Assembly: GCF_000219625.1 (NCBI RefSeq)
Contig: NC_018208.1
Location: forward strand, 1,302,001-1,366,000
Reading direction: 5' to 3'
Length of the DNA: 64,000 nt
DNA from: Zymoseptoria tritici IPO323
Lineage: Eukaryota > Ascomycota > Dothideomycetes > Mycosphaerellales > Mycosphaerellaceae
Shown here: positions 12,050-22,986 of the stretch, piece by piece
How positions within the stretch are numbered: position 1 is the stretch's first letter
Layout: each line of letters opens with the position of its first letter
Made by a program: the position numbers and the translations under genes
The notes under the pieces: generated by a model
The model's input: only the letters and a program-made list of their open reading frames with translations
What the model was told of the DNA's origin: nothing
The model's database searches: none

Positions 12050-12676
12050 ATGGAACCCATCGCAACATCAGCTCAGCCTTGCGCAGCACTCCAACCTCGA
12101 ACACCACCAGCATCCCTCCTCACTCTCCCTCGTGAGCTGCGCGATATCATCCTCGACTTTCTAATCCTCAAACCGAAAAACACAATAACCATGCTCCCCA
12201 ACTTCAACTGCCACACCAACGAAGTTTCCGCCCGGGCACCAGCCATCTGCGCCGTCAGTAAACAACTCCGTTCCGAGGCTCTCCCCGCCTTTTATGCCAA
12301 CAACACCTTTCTCGCACAACTCGACAACGACGAAGACCTGGAAACAGCAAAACACTGGCTCTCAGCAATCGGCGATGAGAATATAGCTCATCTGCGGCGG
12401 TTGGCGATGTGTGGGTGGACGAGAGTACCGTTTGGGCATATGGTGAGTCGGAGATGGGTCACAGTTGTTCTGGATCTGAAGTTAGGGACGATGGAGTTGG
12501 AGAGTCTGGAAGGGAAGTATGGGATTGATGAAGTGGTCGATGGAATCAGAGGTACGATGGACGAGCTGGAGGTGGCGTATCGGGATGTGGTGAAGGCGAA
12601 GGACGGCAAGGCGTTTGATGGAGCGATGTTGGGCGAGTTGATGAGTGGGTTCAATCTGCTCTGCACGGGCTATTGA
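12050..12676 (+). CDS. F-box-like fungal hypothetical protein
   Basis: Single exon of 208 residues. Residues 22-35 (SLLTLPRELRDIIL) match the LPxELRxxIL core seen in many ascomycete F-box-like and 2EXR proteins, followed by a family-typical AICAVSKQLRSEALPAFYANNTF. These small proteins are abundant in Pezizomycotina and mostly uncharacterised; a substrate-adaptor role in an SCF ubiquitin ligase is only a family-based guess. It starts about 290 bases from the divergent TSR4 gene, so the two may share a promoter region. Confidence 0.75.
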   Translation: MEPIATSAQPCAALQPRTPPASLLTLPRELRDIILDFLILKPKNTITMLPNFNCHTNEVSARAPAICAVSKQLRSEALPAFYANNTFLAQLDNDEDLETAKHWLSAIGDENIAHLRRLAMCGWTRVPFGHMVSRRWVTVVLDLKLGTMELESLEGKYGIDEVVDGIRGTMDELEVAYRDVVKAKDGKAFDGAMLGELMSGFNLLCTGY

Positions 12677-12825
12677 ATGCGAAGTGGCTTCATGCCCGGG
12701 ACCGTATATTCCGGATGGAACCGTGTTGCACCCGCCGTATATCCCATCTTCACACGCCACTCCACGCCACTCTCGACAATGGCCCGTCCTCGCTCCTCGA
12801 ACCGCCTTTCCAGGTCCCTCCTTCC

Positions 12826-13221
12826 TCACTCAGCGGGTTGGTGCCCATGTCCTCCATGTCCTCTCCTCGGCGGCTTCCTATGTTTCGGCATCTGTGCCCC
12901 TCCAACCCAACAGCCCTGTTCCAAGTCGCCAAAAACCCCGCCAGCCGCCTGACAAGCTGCCAAGTAGTCCTCGTACCACTCGGCGTACAAGCAGCAGCTA
13001 ATCGGAGCTTCCTAGAATTCGAGGAACAGTCAGTCTCAGCGCCGGATTCTGAGCGAGCACGATTGGAGCGTGAGTAGTCTTACATATCCGCCGTCGTTGT
13101 CGATGCAAAGGGCTTTGGCGGCGTCGTCGGGGAGTTGGCAGGACACGTGCGAGTACATGCCCAATCCGAGGACTCTGGTTGTTGTTGCGGCCAGGACGAG
13201 GAGGAAGGGAATGGGCTTCAT
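12826..13221 (-). CDS. Small secreted cysteine-rich protein, 107 residues
   Basis: Exons 13084-13221 and 12826-13011, joined across a 72-bp intron (donor GTAAGA, acceptor TTCTAG). The N-terminus MKPIPFLLVLAATTTRVLG is a signal peptide. The mature part has six cysteines: one each in SHVSCQL and KALCID, then ISCC, LAACQAAGG and QGCW, and ends in a basic, His/Gly-rich tail. The unspliced frame ends soon after the first exon, whereas splicing restores a cysteine-rich continuation, which supports the model. No known family was recognised. It is a second secreted candidate within 4 kb of the 51-residue one. Confidence 0.7.
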
Positions 13222-13983
13222 TGTTTGATGTCTTGAATTGGGTGGATGGCCGAGTTTGAGGTGGTCGTGAAAGATATTGGAGTTGAGGTATTCGAGTCGA
13301 AGTATGGAGTGCGATGAACCAAAGGTACCAACAGCACCTTTAAGTATCCCCCCAAAGAGGACATTCTCGATCATGGTCCTCAGAGCCAAGCGGGCAAGCG
13401 CAGCCGTACACTTTCGTGGTTGGGGCCAAGATTATCCATGTAAAGGCACTTCCGGTGCTGATACAAATTACAACGAACGCGTGCAGACAAGGATGTACCA
13501 TACATTTCATCATTCACTTCACCACCGCCATACGCTCGCAAGGAGGGAAGATTCCCACCCCCAACGCGAAAATCAATGGCAGGTCCTTGAAAGACGATGG
13601 TTATATTTGGGGGCCGATTTAAGCTCGCGAGGATCGATCCCATTTATAGACTCGTCCGCAGCCAGCACCATTCCCCTGTGTGCAGGAGCCAGCTTGTATA
13701 CCCAGCGATCACACGGGCTCGAAACTTGGGGCCACGCGGTGCGGTCTGGGAGGGGCGATTGCATGGATGTCATCGGTACGGCTGTCGATTGTCCGTCAGG
13801 AAAAGGTTGCTATGTAATCTCGCTCTCCGTTCGCTGGATGAAACCGAAGCATGCTGAAGCCAGGAGTCTCGACCACGATTCGCCATGTTCTTCTTTCAGT
13901 AGTCCTGGCTTGATTGCCAACACAGTGTCATACCTCGCGCTCCGACAGTTCCTGAAGTGCACGTGAACTTGTGCAATGCCCTT
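13222..13983. other. Intergenic, no gene recognised
   Basis: Only short frames without domain-like character. It should hold the promoter of the secreted protein gene ending at 13221 and the 3' region of the coiled-coil gene. Confidence 0.35.
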
Positions 13984-15276
13984 TCACGGTGATATCGATG
14001 TTCGACATCCCCTCGACCGCAGCGCCGCCTTCAAACCCGAGGCCTCGTCTTTCAGACGCCGACGTTCCTCCTTGATCTCCACCAGACGCTTCCTCGCTGC
14101 GGCGTCTTCCTGCGACCGCCGCTCGTCCGCAGCGTTCACCTGCTCTTGAACCTGTTGCTTGTGTTCGTCCGCTTCTTTCTGGACTCGCGCCTCTGCAAAT
14201 ACTGCTTTCATACTCCCTGGCAGCTCGCGGTTCTCGATCATGTCCTGGAGGCGCAAGATTTGTGGCGTGCATGACCCGATAATCATCACTTGCAATCCTA
14301 AGCCCTCGTAAGATGCGTGCTCGGCGGCCGATGCTGTAATATTCATACAGAAGGGGTGAAGACCGCCCGTGCGGCATTTATCGCGAATCTGGTCGCGAAG
14401 TGTGCTATTGACTGCAAGCATCTCTGCGGTCGTTGCGCAGCCGCGAAGAAAACGATCGAGATCGAGTGCAGCTCTGACTTCAGCCGACTGTTGCATCCAG
14501 TCTGCGGCGGCAACTGGTCTCTGGACCTCCAGCTCGTCGTCTGCATCGAGCTGGTGGCTATGCGCTTCAGGATCGAGGCAAGATTCGTTCGCCGTGGGCT
14601 GTTCTCTGCCTGCGCCCATGTCCGCCTCCGTCCAGACCGGCTCGGCTTCCTCAATCGATGATCGGACCCTCTCACGACCTTGCCGTCTCACCTCATCCCA
14701 TTCTTCCATCCGGTCCCGGCGCGCCTTCTTCACAGCTTCCATCTTCTCCTCCTTCGCCTCGACTTGAGCAGGAATCTCCAACATCCTCACCCATTCCTTC
14801 ACCACGTCGTGAACCTTGCCGACGACCACATATCGCCAGATCTTCCCAAACCTCTCAGGAATTGCAACCGATTGATGGTGAAGTCCCATCTTCTGACAGC
14901 TACGATTCAACTCCAATCGCTTCGATGCCCTCACGCGCAGGATATCTGGACTTCGGCACGGCGCCGCTGAAACTTCCTCGAGCTTTGCGGTCAATGATTT
15001 CGGGCGGAGATCATATTCCAGACCTGCCGAGTGGGCGTCCTGGAGGATGTAGTAGATGTTGGAAATGTGCTGTCGGATTTCACCGCCAAGAAAGTTGACG
15101 ACCCAAGGGCGCATGGGCGCTGCGTTTTCGGAAGGCTCGATGCCACGGATGGCGCATTGGACGGTCCAGTATGTCTTGTGGTATTCCTCCAGTGGGATGA
15201 AATATGGATCGGGTTCGAAGTAGAGGTGGAACTTTGAAGGTTGCGGGAGTTGGGGTGTGGAGGCGGACATTTTCAT
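13984..15276 (-). CDS. Conserved-looking hypothetical protein with coiled coils
   Basis: Single exon; I start it at the ATG at 15276 (MKMSASTPQLPQ), about 430 residues, because residues upstream of it look like leader sequence; an ATG further upstream at 15384 is in frame. The N-terminal third is ordered and aromatic (FHLYFEPDPYFIPLEEYHKT, RPWVVNFLGGEI). The middle and the C-terminus are charged, heptad-like (KEEKMEAVKKARRDRMEEW; EERRRLKDEASGLKAAL), suggesting coiled coils. No catalytic motif, signal peptide or membrane segment is visible. Function unknown. Confidence 0.7.
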   Translation of the reverse strand: MKMSASTPQLPQPSKFHLYFEPDPYFIPLEEYHKTYWTVQCAIRGIEPSENAAPMRPWVVNFLGGEIRQHISNIYYILQDAHSAGLEYDLRPKSLTAKLEEVSAAPCRSPDILRVRASKRLELNRSCQKMGLHHQSVAIPERFGKIWRYVVVGKVHDVVKEWVRMLEIPAQVEAKEEKMEAVKKARRDRMEEWDEVRRQGRERVRSSIEEAEPVWTEADMGAGREQPTANESCLDPEAHSHQLDADDELEVQRPVAAADWMQQSAEVRAALDLDRFLRGCATTAEMLAVNSTLRDQIRDKCRTGGLHPFCMNITASAAEHASYEGLGLQVMIIGSCTPQILRLQDMIENRELPGSMKAVFAEARVQKEADEHKQQVQEQVNAADERRSQEDAAARKRLVEIKEERRRLKDEASGLKAALRSRGCRTSISP

Positions 15277-15384
15277 GTGGCTGTTTGGTTGTGATTTGGG
15301 AGGATGTTGTGGGAAGGAGAAGTTCGTGCTGCAATTTGAAAGGTTGCGTGAAGAAAAGTGTGTGATGAGGACGAGCGTTTGCAA

Positions 15385-16788
15385 ACGCAGACTTGGTGAA
15401 GTGGCAAATCTGACCGATCACAAACGAAACATCTCACCACTTCTCCACATCTAAAGAGATCTTTGCCATGTCACTCACCTCTTCAAAAGTTTCTCTCGTC
15501 GATGCTGTCCGGTAGACGGTCGCCTGCCTCCGCGAGGCATGAACACAATCCTCTCCCCGTTCAATGCGCGCCATCAGCAGCAAGCAACTCTACTCGTGGT
15601 GGCGCTGATCGTTGAAGCACAAGCCTTGCACACTCTACACTTCCCCGCGCGACGGCCGTCTGAATCTACTCGGCGAGCGGCGTCGACCTCTTTCCAGTAC
15701 TTCGCCAAGATCTCAGCTCCTCTGCCGTTGTCGGTCTCTTCTTCCTCACGCCGACACCTCGCATTCACCCCTTGCCGCCGCCGCGCTTCATCCGCCTTAC
15801 TCGCATCTTTCCCATCTTACATTACGCCTCAGCCTGGAACTCTTTTTGGGAGGTGCATATGTCTTACGCTCTCGTCGTCAAACCCAGGCGAATCCGATCT
15901 CGTGCCCGATCGCCGCGTATCGCATAGCTTCATCAACGTGGCAGCTTTGACGTAGACGTGCTCTGATTCGTCTTGGATGCGACCTTGCAGGCAATGGTCT
16001 CAACCACCGTGAAGCAGTGGCATGGGTCCCAGTGTTCAATGCTGTCGGGGCTGAATTGGGGCTGCGACTAGAGCTCCATCAAGGCTGGGTCAAGGCGCCG
16101 TCTCGTGCAGTTTTCGTCCTCTTCTCCTTCATCAGTCTTTCTCGCTGATGTGATGATGAAAGATGCAACATCCCACTTCGTCTAGTGAAACTTAGGACGA
16201 CCATGGTGGACCCTTGGCGCGGAGATGGCGTCAAGTGGGGTGTGGCGGGGAGGGCATTCGACGTCTTTGTTCACGATGTTGATCCTGCATACAGCGTGAA
16301 CGCAACAAGAACAAGAAGCTGATGAGGCGCAAGGCAAGATCGATGCTTCGCCATACCAATGCAGCTTGTAGCCTCCTTTAATTGGTTCAAATGATGCGTT
16401 ATTCACGAGATGTCGCAAACTCTGGTGCCATGCAGGGGAGCGACTTCTGTTTTGGGAAGCTGCGTGTTTGACGTACCTTCCTCTTTCTTTGTTCCTTTCT
16501 CCTACATCAATTTCTACAACCACCTACCAAACTACCTATCCAACCTACGAACGTCGACCTCTCAAGATATCCGAAATCCTACCACCTTGCGCACGAACAC
16601 GACTGCACTGCCTTGACCGCACGCTCATACCAGTCCCGCTCCCAACCGCATCCTTCCTGCGACACACGTCTTCTCCTGCGCCGGCGCAGATACCACCCCT
16701 ACAGGTGTCGCATCGCATCGACATAGAGATACGACCTTCTCGCCGTACCGATTCTACTTCCTACACAAGCACTCCCTCCACCGCAAAG
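15385..16788. other. Long intergenic region
   Basis: No protein-like frame stands out on either strand. The final 250 bases are C/T-rich with many ACC and CAACC strings, the composition of a transcribed 5' leader for the gene at 16789. Confidence 0.35.
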
Positions 16789-17793
16789 ATGAGCAATAAC
16801 CCAACCCTGATCAACCTCCCACCCCACCCCTCCGACCCTGTCACCCCCTCCGAAGTCCCGTGAGTACCATTTCCACCTCCAGACACCACATATTGTTTCT
16901 AATCAAATGTCAGCTCCCGCTCCGGCACCCCCAACTCCACCACAACCTCCATGTCCGAACTCTCCACCGTCGCAATCAAAGACGGCCACCGCGGCCTGGG
17001 CCCGCACCACCACCACCAAGCCTCCGGCCTCTCCTCGCAACTCGACGCCGAGCGCGCCGATCGCATCTCCCGCCTCGCCGGCCTCGAGCGCGTGACCACC
17101 GCTCGCAACCCTCAAACTCCCACATCCCTCAATCCCGGCGGACAGCCCGGGTCCTTCAACTCGCCTGCGAATCAGCCGCCGCATGTGCAGTCCTACTTCG
17201 ACGCCTCCGGCAACCCCGTGTTGGCGAGGGAGAGGAGCACAGTGGGAAGTGCGTCTGCGACAGGCAGCGTCGGCGCACGCACAACGTGGGCGGGCAGCGA
17301 AGCGGGCGACACCTCGAATTTTGACAAGATGAGCGAGTCGCAAGATTTGGACATGGAGCGGGACACATCCAGCATCGGCGGCGGAGATTACATGAGTGAA
17401 GACGGCGAAACTGGAGGATTGGTAGCGTTTGGAGAGGGAGCGAGGACGCCGGCGAGGGGAAGTATGATGGGACTTTCATCCGCGATCGGAAGTCCGAGTG
17501 GTAAAGCTACGGCGACGACGCCGAGAGGAGGTGGGCAGGGAGATGTGCGGATGGGCGATGACGGAGATACGTCGAGTCTGGGAGCGGGGAGTTTTGGTGC
17601 TGGTGGGGGTGGTTTCGGTGCAATGGGAGCTCCTCCTCCGCAGGGTCATGCGGCGCAGCAGGCGGAGCGGATCGTGAGGGAGAATATGAACACGACTAGT
17701 CAGGATCGGATGACGAGTCATAATGAGACTTCGCCGAAGAGGGGAGGTGCTGGGCAGGAACCGCAGCTGGGGAAGTTTGGGTTTGAGAAGTAG
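16789..17793 (+). CDS. Low-complexity conserved-looking hypothetical protein
   Basis: Exons 16789-16859 and 16914-17793 (54-bp intron, GTGAGT...GTCAG) give about 316 residues. The N-terminus reads MSNNPTLINLPPHPSDPVTP then SRSGTPNSTTTSMSELS, followed by a HHHH patch and an ADRISRLAGLERV helix. The rest is Ser/Gly/Thr-rich with SP/TP sites and ends AQQAERIVRENMNTT...GKFGFEK. No enzyme motif, signal peptide or membrane segment. The many SP/TP and RSxS sites suggest a phosphorylated, mostly disordered protein; this is inference. Confidence 0.75.
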
Positions 17794-18159
17794 AGCTGTC
17801 TGGGGGTGGGCGAGGAACGCTTGTCATGAGGAAAGGTCGAATGAGTTTATGGGAGGAATGAGGCCAACGAAAGAAAGTTCAGTGATTCGACTCACTCCTC
17901 ATGAATTCTTTGAGGGTTGACCGCGATGCGATGCGATGCGATGCGATGCGCGAGCGTTGATCCGTTCTCACGGCTATGAATGAATGAAGATGATTCTCCA
18001 ACAACTCTCTCCTTTCGTACGCTTCATTTTCGCTGTTCGTCTGCAGGTCGAGACTTTCCCGCAGGCGTTCAGTCCCTGTAACTCTATATCGTCATGTCGT
18101 CTGCAACATCATTCCCATATGCTTGCTGCTACCCTCTTCCAAACATACCCACCCTCTCT
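17794..18159. other. Spacer between convergent genes, with a GCGAT microsatellite
   Basis: The only structured sequence is a run of about five GCGAT units at 17923-17950. No gene seen; the flanking genes converge, so this is 3' untranslated and terminator sequence. Confidence 0.5.
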
Positions 18160-18210
18160 CCACCCCCCTCAAATCCACCCCCCTCAAATCCACCCCCCTC
18201 AAATCCACCC
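18160..18210. repeat. 15-bp tandem repeat spanning the AMSH stop codon
   Basis: Three units of TCAAATCCACCCCCC. On the minus strand each unit reads GGWI-stop in frame, so the AMSH stop codon (18199-18201) is repeated at 18184 and 18169. Length changes by whole units would leave the coding end or its stop intact. Confidence 0.85.
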
Positions 18211-19782
18211 CCCTTCCATCTCCTCCTCCTCCCCACCCCTCCCATCCCTCAAATCCACAACCTGAAACTCCAACCCCGGCCCCTCAACCACATGTCCCAC
18301 CCCCCCAAGCGCATCCGTATACAACCTCCCCTCCTGATGCGGATGAAACGCGCTCGTCTGCGTACAACCCAAAATCGCGTCCAACCCAGGCGGTTCCGTC
18401 AACCTGAAAACCCCCCAGTCGGGATCCTTGCCCGGCGCGCAGACGATCGCGATGGACTCGGGGAGCATGACTTGATACCCCGCGCTGGTGTGGAGATCAC
18501 GGGAGGAGAGGAAACATGTTTGCGAAGGATGGGTGTGTATCCACCCGACCACGAGAAGGGCGTGGGAGTCGACGTAAGAGAAGAGCGCGGCGTCGCCGGC
18601 GGGAGTGGTGTCGCAGGTGTTGGGGGTGGAAGTCTGTTCGGGGAGGATGAGGTGGGTGATGAAGAGGGCGTTGGAGATGAGGGTCGCCGCGAGGATGCCG
18701 CAGGTTTCGAGGTTGTGGGCGGTGTTTGTTGAGGCTAGTTTGAGGAATGAGGAACGGAGGGATGGTGGGAGGAGGAGAGGGCGGAGGGGGGAGCCGGATT
18801 CGGTGGTTGCTGTTGGGGCGAAGGTGTAGCGTTGGGTGGGGTTGGAGGTTGAGGTTGAGGGTTTGGGTGGGAGGGCGGGTGCGGAGAGGGGGTTTTTTGA
18901 GGGGAGAGGGGGAGGGGAGAGGGCTTGTTTGGAGGGGATGGAGGGGGGAGGGAGGTTGTAGGATGATATGTTGTCGAAGTTTGTGGGGCGCCTTGACATG
19001 CGCTTTTCCTTGGGAGGTACGGTAGGGTATCGTGTTGAGGGTTGCTGGGAATTTTGAGGAGCCGGTAAACTTTGGCGAGATTGATTCGACTGTCCATATA
19101 GAAGACGGCCTGCCTCGCGGAAGCCGTCGTCAATCTGCTGGAAGTATTCGTCGTCGTCGTTGACGATTCCTTGACGTCTTTGAGCGACGGTATGCGGTGA
19201 GATGCCTGCTTGATGGGTCGATCGTTTGCTCGCATCTCGTCTTCTAATTTCCTTCTGGGCCAAGTCGACAGCGAATCGCCGGTCTTGATGGGCGTTGAGA
19301 GTAGTTGTCGAGGCCATAGCGCCAACCATGTCATAAGAGCCTCTCCGCGAATGTGAATGGACGGCTTCTTCATCCAGCTCATTTTGAGTCAATCTCCTCT
19401 CTGCATCTCGGCGAGCCATAATTTTGGTATATCGTTCGTGCTCCTGGTTGATTCGAGGTTTCCACTCCTCCATTTTGACAAGGTTCTTCTGGAGCGTCTT
19501 CCTCGCTTGCGAGAGCTCTGCTTTGAACTGCGGATTTCTGTAGTCCGGATGTTGTGGCAATTTGGCCAGCACCAATTCCGCATGTCGATAGATGTAGAGA
19601 TAGGCCTGCGCGATGTTTCCCTCGTCCTCGCAGACGGTGGCTTCCGTGAGGAGCATTCTGGCGGCGCGGATCCATTGCTGTAGAGGTCGATTTGGGTTGA
19701 ACTCGAAATTTTGTGCTTCTTGCACGATCTCTTCCACGTTCAAAGGTCGGGAGAGCGCGGCATGATGCCGTGAAAGAGCCAT
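18199..19782 (-). CDS. AMSH-like JAMM deubiquitinase (Sst2/STAMBP type)
   Basis: Single exon of 527 residues. Residues ~10-130 are a USP8/AMSH dimerisation-type helical domain (LTEATVCEDEGNIAQAYLYI). A long Pro/Ser-rich linker follows. The C-terminal MPN+ domain has the complete JAMM zinc protease motif: Glu in LETCGIL, then HTHPSQTCFLSSRD with H416, H418, S426 and D429. The AMSH-specific second zinc site is represented by CAPGKDPDW and FHPH. The family cleaves Lys63-linked ubiquitin chains on endosomes and works with ESCRT in receptor sorting. The extreme C-terminus is Glu-rich and runs into a tandem repeat. Confidence 0.95.
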   Translation of the reverse strand: MALSRHHAALSRPLNVEEIVQEAQNFEFNPNRPLQQWIRAARMLLTEATVCEDEGNIAQAYLYIYRHAELVLAKLPQHPDYRNPQFKAELSQARKTLQKNLVKMEEWKPRINQEHERYTKIMARRDAERRLTQNELDEEAVHSHSRRGSYDMVGAMASTTTLNAHQDRRFAVDLAQKEIRRRDASKRSTHQAGISPHTVAQRRQGIVNDDDEYFQQIDDGFREAGRLLYGQSNQSRQSLPAPQNSQQPSTRYPTVPPKEKRMSRRPTNFDNISSYNLPPPSIPSKQALSPPPLPSKNPLSAPALPPKPSTSTSNPTQRYTFAPTATTESGSPLRPLLLPPSLRSSFLKLASTNTAHNLETCGILAATLISNALFITHLILPEQTSTPNTCDTTPAGDAALFSYVDSHALLVVGWIHTHPSQTCFLSSRDLHTSAGYQVMLPESIAIVCAPGKDPDWGVFRLTEPPGLDAILGCTQTSAFHPHQEGRLYTDALGGVGHVVEGPGLEFQVVDLRDGRGGEEEEMEGGWI

Positions 19783-20206
19783 GATTGATGGATGTCCTGA
19801 TCAGATGCCAGACTTGATGTTTCAGGCATTCATCTGATTGATGGTATTCCCGGAATAGCAACAGCGGCAAGATGCCCAGGCGGCCAGGCGGCGGTAGAAC
19901 AAGAGCCCGGCAGATTGGGTTTAATATTCCCAAAGAGTCGTCTTCTTCCTTGTATCCCGTTGAATGTCCTCCGAGGCAAGATGAATCGAGTTGTCCTTTC
20001 CTGTTTCAAGGTGACATCTAGAGACACGGTCACGCCTCAGGCTCCAGCTTCGAGGTCGATTCGTGATGACTAAGCAGGAAACCAGCAGACGATGGACGGG
20101 ATCGATGGCATCTGTTCTTCGATCCAAAACCATTTCTTTTCATCATCAACTCTCCATCTGTCGCTCGTCCTGGCCATATTTGATCCTCGACAAGTTCTGA
20201 CCTTTT
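19783..20206. promoter_or_regulatory. Shared upstream region of divergent AMSH and Mtf1-like genes
   Basis: The two genes diverge across about 420 bases with no gene between them, so both promoters must lie here. No TATA box or known operator was identified by eye. Confidence 0.4.
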
Positions 20207-22166
20207 ATGTCGAAGAAGAGGATAGCTGATGCTATCGCCTCGAAATCCTTGAATGAAACCCTCCGCAAACTTCTTGACATTCCCGTACCGAGAGGACGAC
20301 CGTCCGTAAGTGCTCAAGTCAATCCCGAGCAAGTCGACATAGTCTCGGAGAGTTTGTGCGGTAAGTCTTGTTTTCAAGCCACTCGATGCCTCCACCATTT
20401 CTGACCTCTTCCAAGACGATGTGCTTCAATATCTCGCCCCATCTCTCAAGCCATATCAAGGATGCACCGTCATCGATGTCAACCCAGGCGCTTGCCTGTG
20501 GTCTGCAAAGCTACACAACTTCCTCAAACCGAAGCGGCACATCCTGATGGAGCCCGATGAGCGTTATGTCGAAACCTTCATCAAGCCTTTGCTGGATCGG
20601 CCGAATTCGAAATACTGCCACACCACTCTGACAGGGGCTCATAACACTGGCATCTTTCTAACAAACTTCAACAAGCTGTTTGAAGATGAGAGGTTATTTT
20701 CACCGCGACAGAATCCTGCCTACGATGATGCAAGATTGCGTCAGCTAGACACAAGTGTCCTACTCACAGGGAACCTAGTCCGCAGATTCGCGAGAGACAA
20801 AGGCATGTGGGCTCATCGAGCGAATCACACCGATGATAGCAATGCTATTCTACTCGTTCAGGCCCTTACCGCTCTCTCGAATGATGCTCTTCACAAGTAT
20901 GGCTTGGTCCGGCAGCTCTGGTGGGTTCCAGAGAAGGCCAAAACGTCCGTCATTGCATACAACCAGACGTTTCGGTCCAAGCTGACCGCCGTGCTCGATC
21001 TCGCCTCTGACATCACAGAAGTCGCTGGCATCAAACCCGCTGTGGACTTTGAGCGTTGGGGGAGTGTGCTGAAGCCTGGCGGCATACGCAGTCGATCTTC
21101 TGCGGTGGCGAACGCAGGCCATGTTCAAGTCAAGCAGAGGATGCATGAAGCAGGGATCAAGATTCCAAAAGACCGAAAGATTGTGCCAGCGATCAATACG
21201 AAGCTGTCAAAGGACTTTGAGATGAAGGACCCCTACATCGTCGTCCACCACACTGAGAATGCGCTCAACAAGGCTATCGATGAGCTTGAAGCCCACGTCG
21301 ATGCGATTGCATCCATGCCGGATCTTCAGGATTGTGTCATCAAGGGAAAGAAGAAGACATCCGGTCTTGAACACTTTATTGACACTTTGCATTACCCGCA
21401 AAGTATTCACATCGCGGCCGAAGTACAATCCACTCGTAGCAGCGGTACATTGATGCCCGAAGACGGCGTCACCGCTTCCACGCAACGCCGCGCCATTTAT
21501 ATCGATGCGATGCTCCGCATCGTCAACCTCGAGACCCACGCAGTGGTGCTTCGGGAGGAGAAGCAGACGGACATTACCAACATCGCCGCTCGTCTCTTTG
21601 CCCTTGATAAGGCGGTACAAAAAGTCTTCCACACGATCAACATTGGCCACAGTGGTCTCTATTCCGATCAAGCAGCCTTCTTCGCCCGCCCGCAAAACCT
21701 CAAGTACGACCGTCGTCCATTCGAGCCTCTTCAAGCAAATCCAACAGAGTTCTTCCCAGAGTCAAGCGTCGCCCTCCTCGACGTCGTCCCATCAACCATT
21801 GACCTCGACGTTCCGGGCCTCGCAGATCGACAAGAAGTCTCCAAGCTCGGGAATGAGCTTGCCAAGCTATTATTCCTATACCGAATCACCTCGATCCCGT
21901 ATGCTCTCGACAAAATTGCACCGAATGCCGCACAGGACCTCATCCCGCAGGCGCCGAGTATCACAGATCCGAGACAGGGAGGAAGATTGAATCCCGAACA
22001 TGTCATGGTCCGAAGTATGACGGATAAGATGTTGGAGGAGTTAGTCAAGGCGTGGTTTGAGTGGCCTTTCAAGCCGGATAGATTTGAGTTGGAGCTTGCA
22101 TCCACGAGGGTTGAGCAGTGGGATTCGAAAGTTAGGACTGGGGTGGAGGAGGAAGGTGAAGTGTAG
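20207..22166 (+). CDS. Mitochondrial transcription factor Mtf1-like protein
   Basis: Exons 20207-20360 and 20416-22166 (55-bp intron, GTAAGT...CCAAG) encode about 634 residues. The fold is that of the KsgA/Dim1 rRNA adenine dimethylase superfamily used by mitochondrial factor B/Mtf1: a VIDVNPGACLWSAKLHNFL motif-I region, LMEPDERYVETFIKPLL and an LLTGNLVRRF segment. In yeast Mtf1 is the specificity subunit of mitochondrial RNA polymerase. Filamentous ascomycete homologues are longer than the yeast protein, as here. The classical glycine-rich SAM loop is degenerate, which fits a transcription factor rather than an active methyltransferase. The basic N-terminus may be a mitochondrial presequence. 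Confidence 0.8.
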
Positions 22167-22566
22167 ATGGGGAGCATTGAGATCTAAGAAGGAAGGAAGG
22201 AATGCCATATACATATCCACACCACTCAACGCAGCCGCGATGGTTTTGACTTTCCCACCAGCTATGCCGTCGTCTAGCCATATGAACAGACTTCCCCCGA
22301 AGTGAGGCTCAATATAGAGTGACGATGTTTCCACGTTGGTCCATTGCTCTGCCACGTGAAAGAGGCGTTTGTTTTGTGGAGCTTCTTGCCCGAGGAGCTC
22401 TGATGAAAGATGACATCAACAGCAAAGCAAATGCACCTGCACTCCACCTCCACCAGCCACTTCACCGTTGCTTCTCTTCAACTCAACTCGACAATCACAC
22501 ACCATCAATCAATCTATCAACAAGACAATCACCTACACCACACCAAAACACATCCAATCCATCAAC
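22167..22566. other. Intergenic, promoter of the LEA-like gene
   Basis: No gene recognised. The last 130 bases are rich in CAATC/CACC strings typical of a leader before the ATG at 22567. Confidence 0.35.
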
Positions 22567-22986
22567 ATGTTCCGCCAAACTCTCCTCCGCCAGTCCCGCC
22601 TCTTCAGCACCTCGGTGCGCGTGCAGAAGAGCGCCGTTGAGGCCGCCAAAGACACCATCAAGACCGCCGACAAGGCCGTCTCGCAGAAGATCGTCCAGGG
22701 TATCGAGGCGACTGGTAAGTCACTGGCGAATCCACATCCCTGCAAACATCCCACGTCATCAACGCCGTCTCTGCCCATCATCCATCATTGCCATCATCAA
22801 CCAAAGCTGACACCTCAACCAACAGAGTCCGCCACGGAGAAAGCCAAGGAGACCGTCGCCGGCGGCGCAAAGGAAGCCCAGCGCAAGGCCGAAGATGTCA
22901 AGGACGACGCTGCCCGCAAGGCCGAGAACGCGAAGAACGAGGCGGCTCGCAAGACCGAGGATGCTGCGAAGGAGGCTAGGAAGTAG
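22567..22986 (+). CDS. LEA-like mitochondrial small protein
   Basis: Exons 22567-22714 and 22826-22986, 102 residues. The N-terminus MFRQTLLRQSRLFSTSVRV is a strong mitochondrial presequence. The remainder is 11-residue amphipathic repeats rich in Ala, Lys, Glu and Asp (EAQRKAEDVKDDAARKAENA), like late-embryogenesis-abundant or apolipoprotein-type stress proteins. The 111-bp intron has GTAAGT, a CTGAC branch and ACAG acceptor. It contains no stop and is a multiple of three, so intron retention would give a longer 139-residue protein. A role in desiccation or stress protection is inferred from the repeat type only. Confidence 0.82.
   Translation: MFRQTLLRQSRLFSTSVRVQKSAVEAAKDTIKTADKAVSQKIVQGIEATGKSLANPHPCKHPTSSTPSLPIIHHCHHQPKLTPQPTESATEKAKETVAGGAKEAQRKAEDVKDDAARKAENAKNEAARKTEDAAKEARK

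Noticed and set aside
13277..13966. 229-codon plus-strand frame downstream of the secreted protein gene
   Set aside because: No domain-like segments or plausible leader, mixed composition, and it overlaps the promoter of the minus-strand gene.
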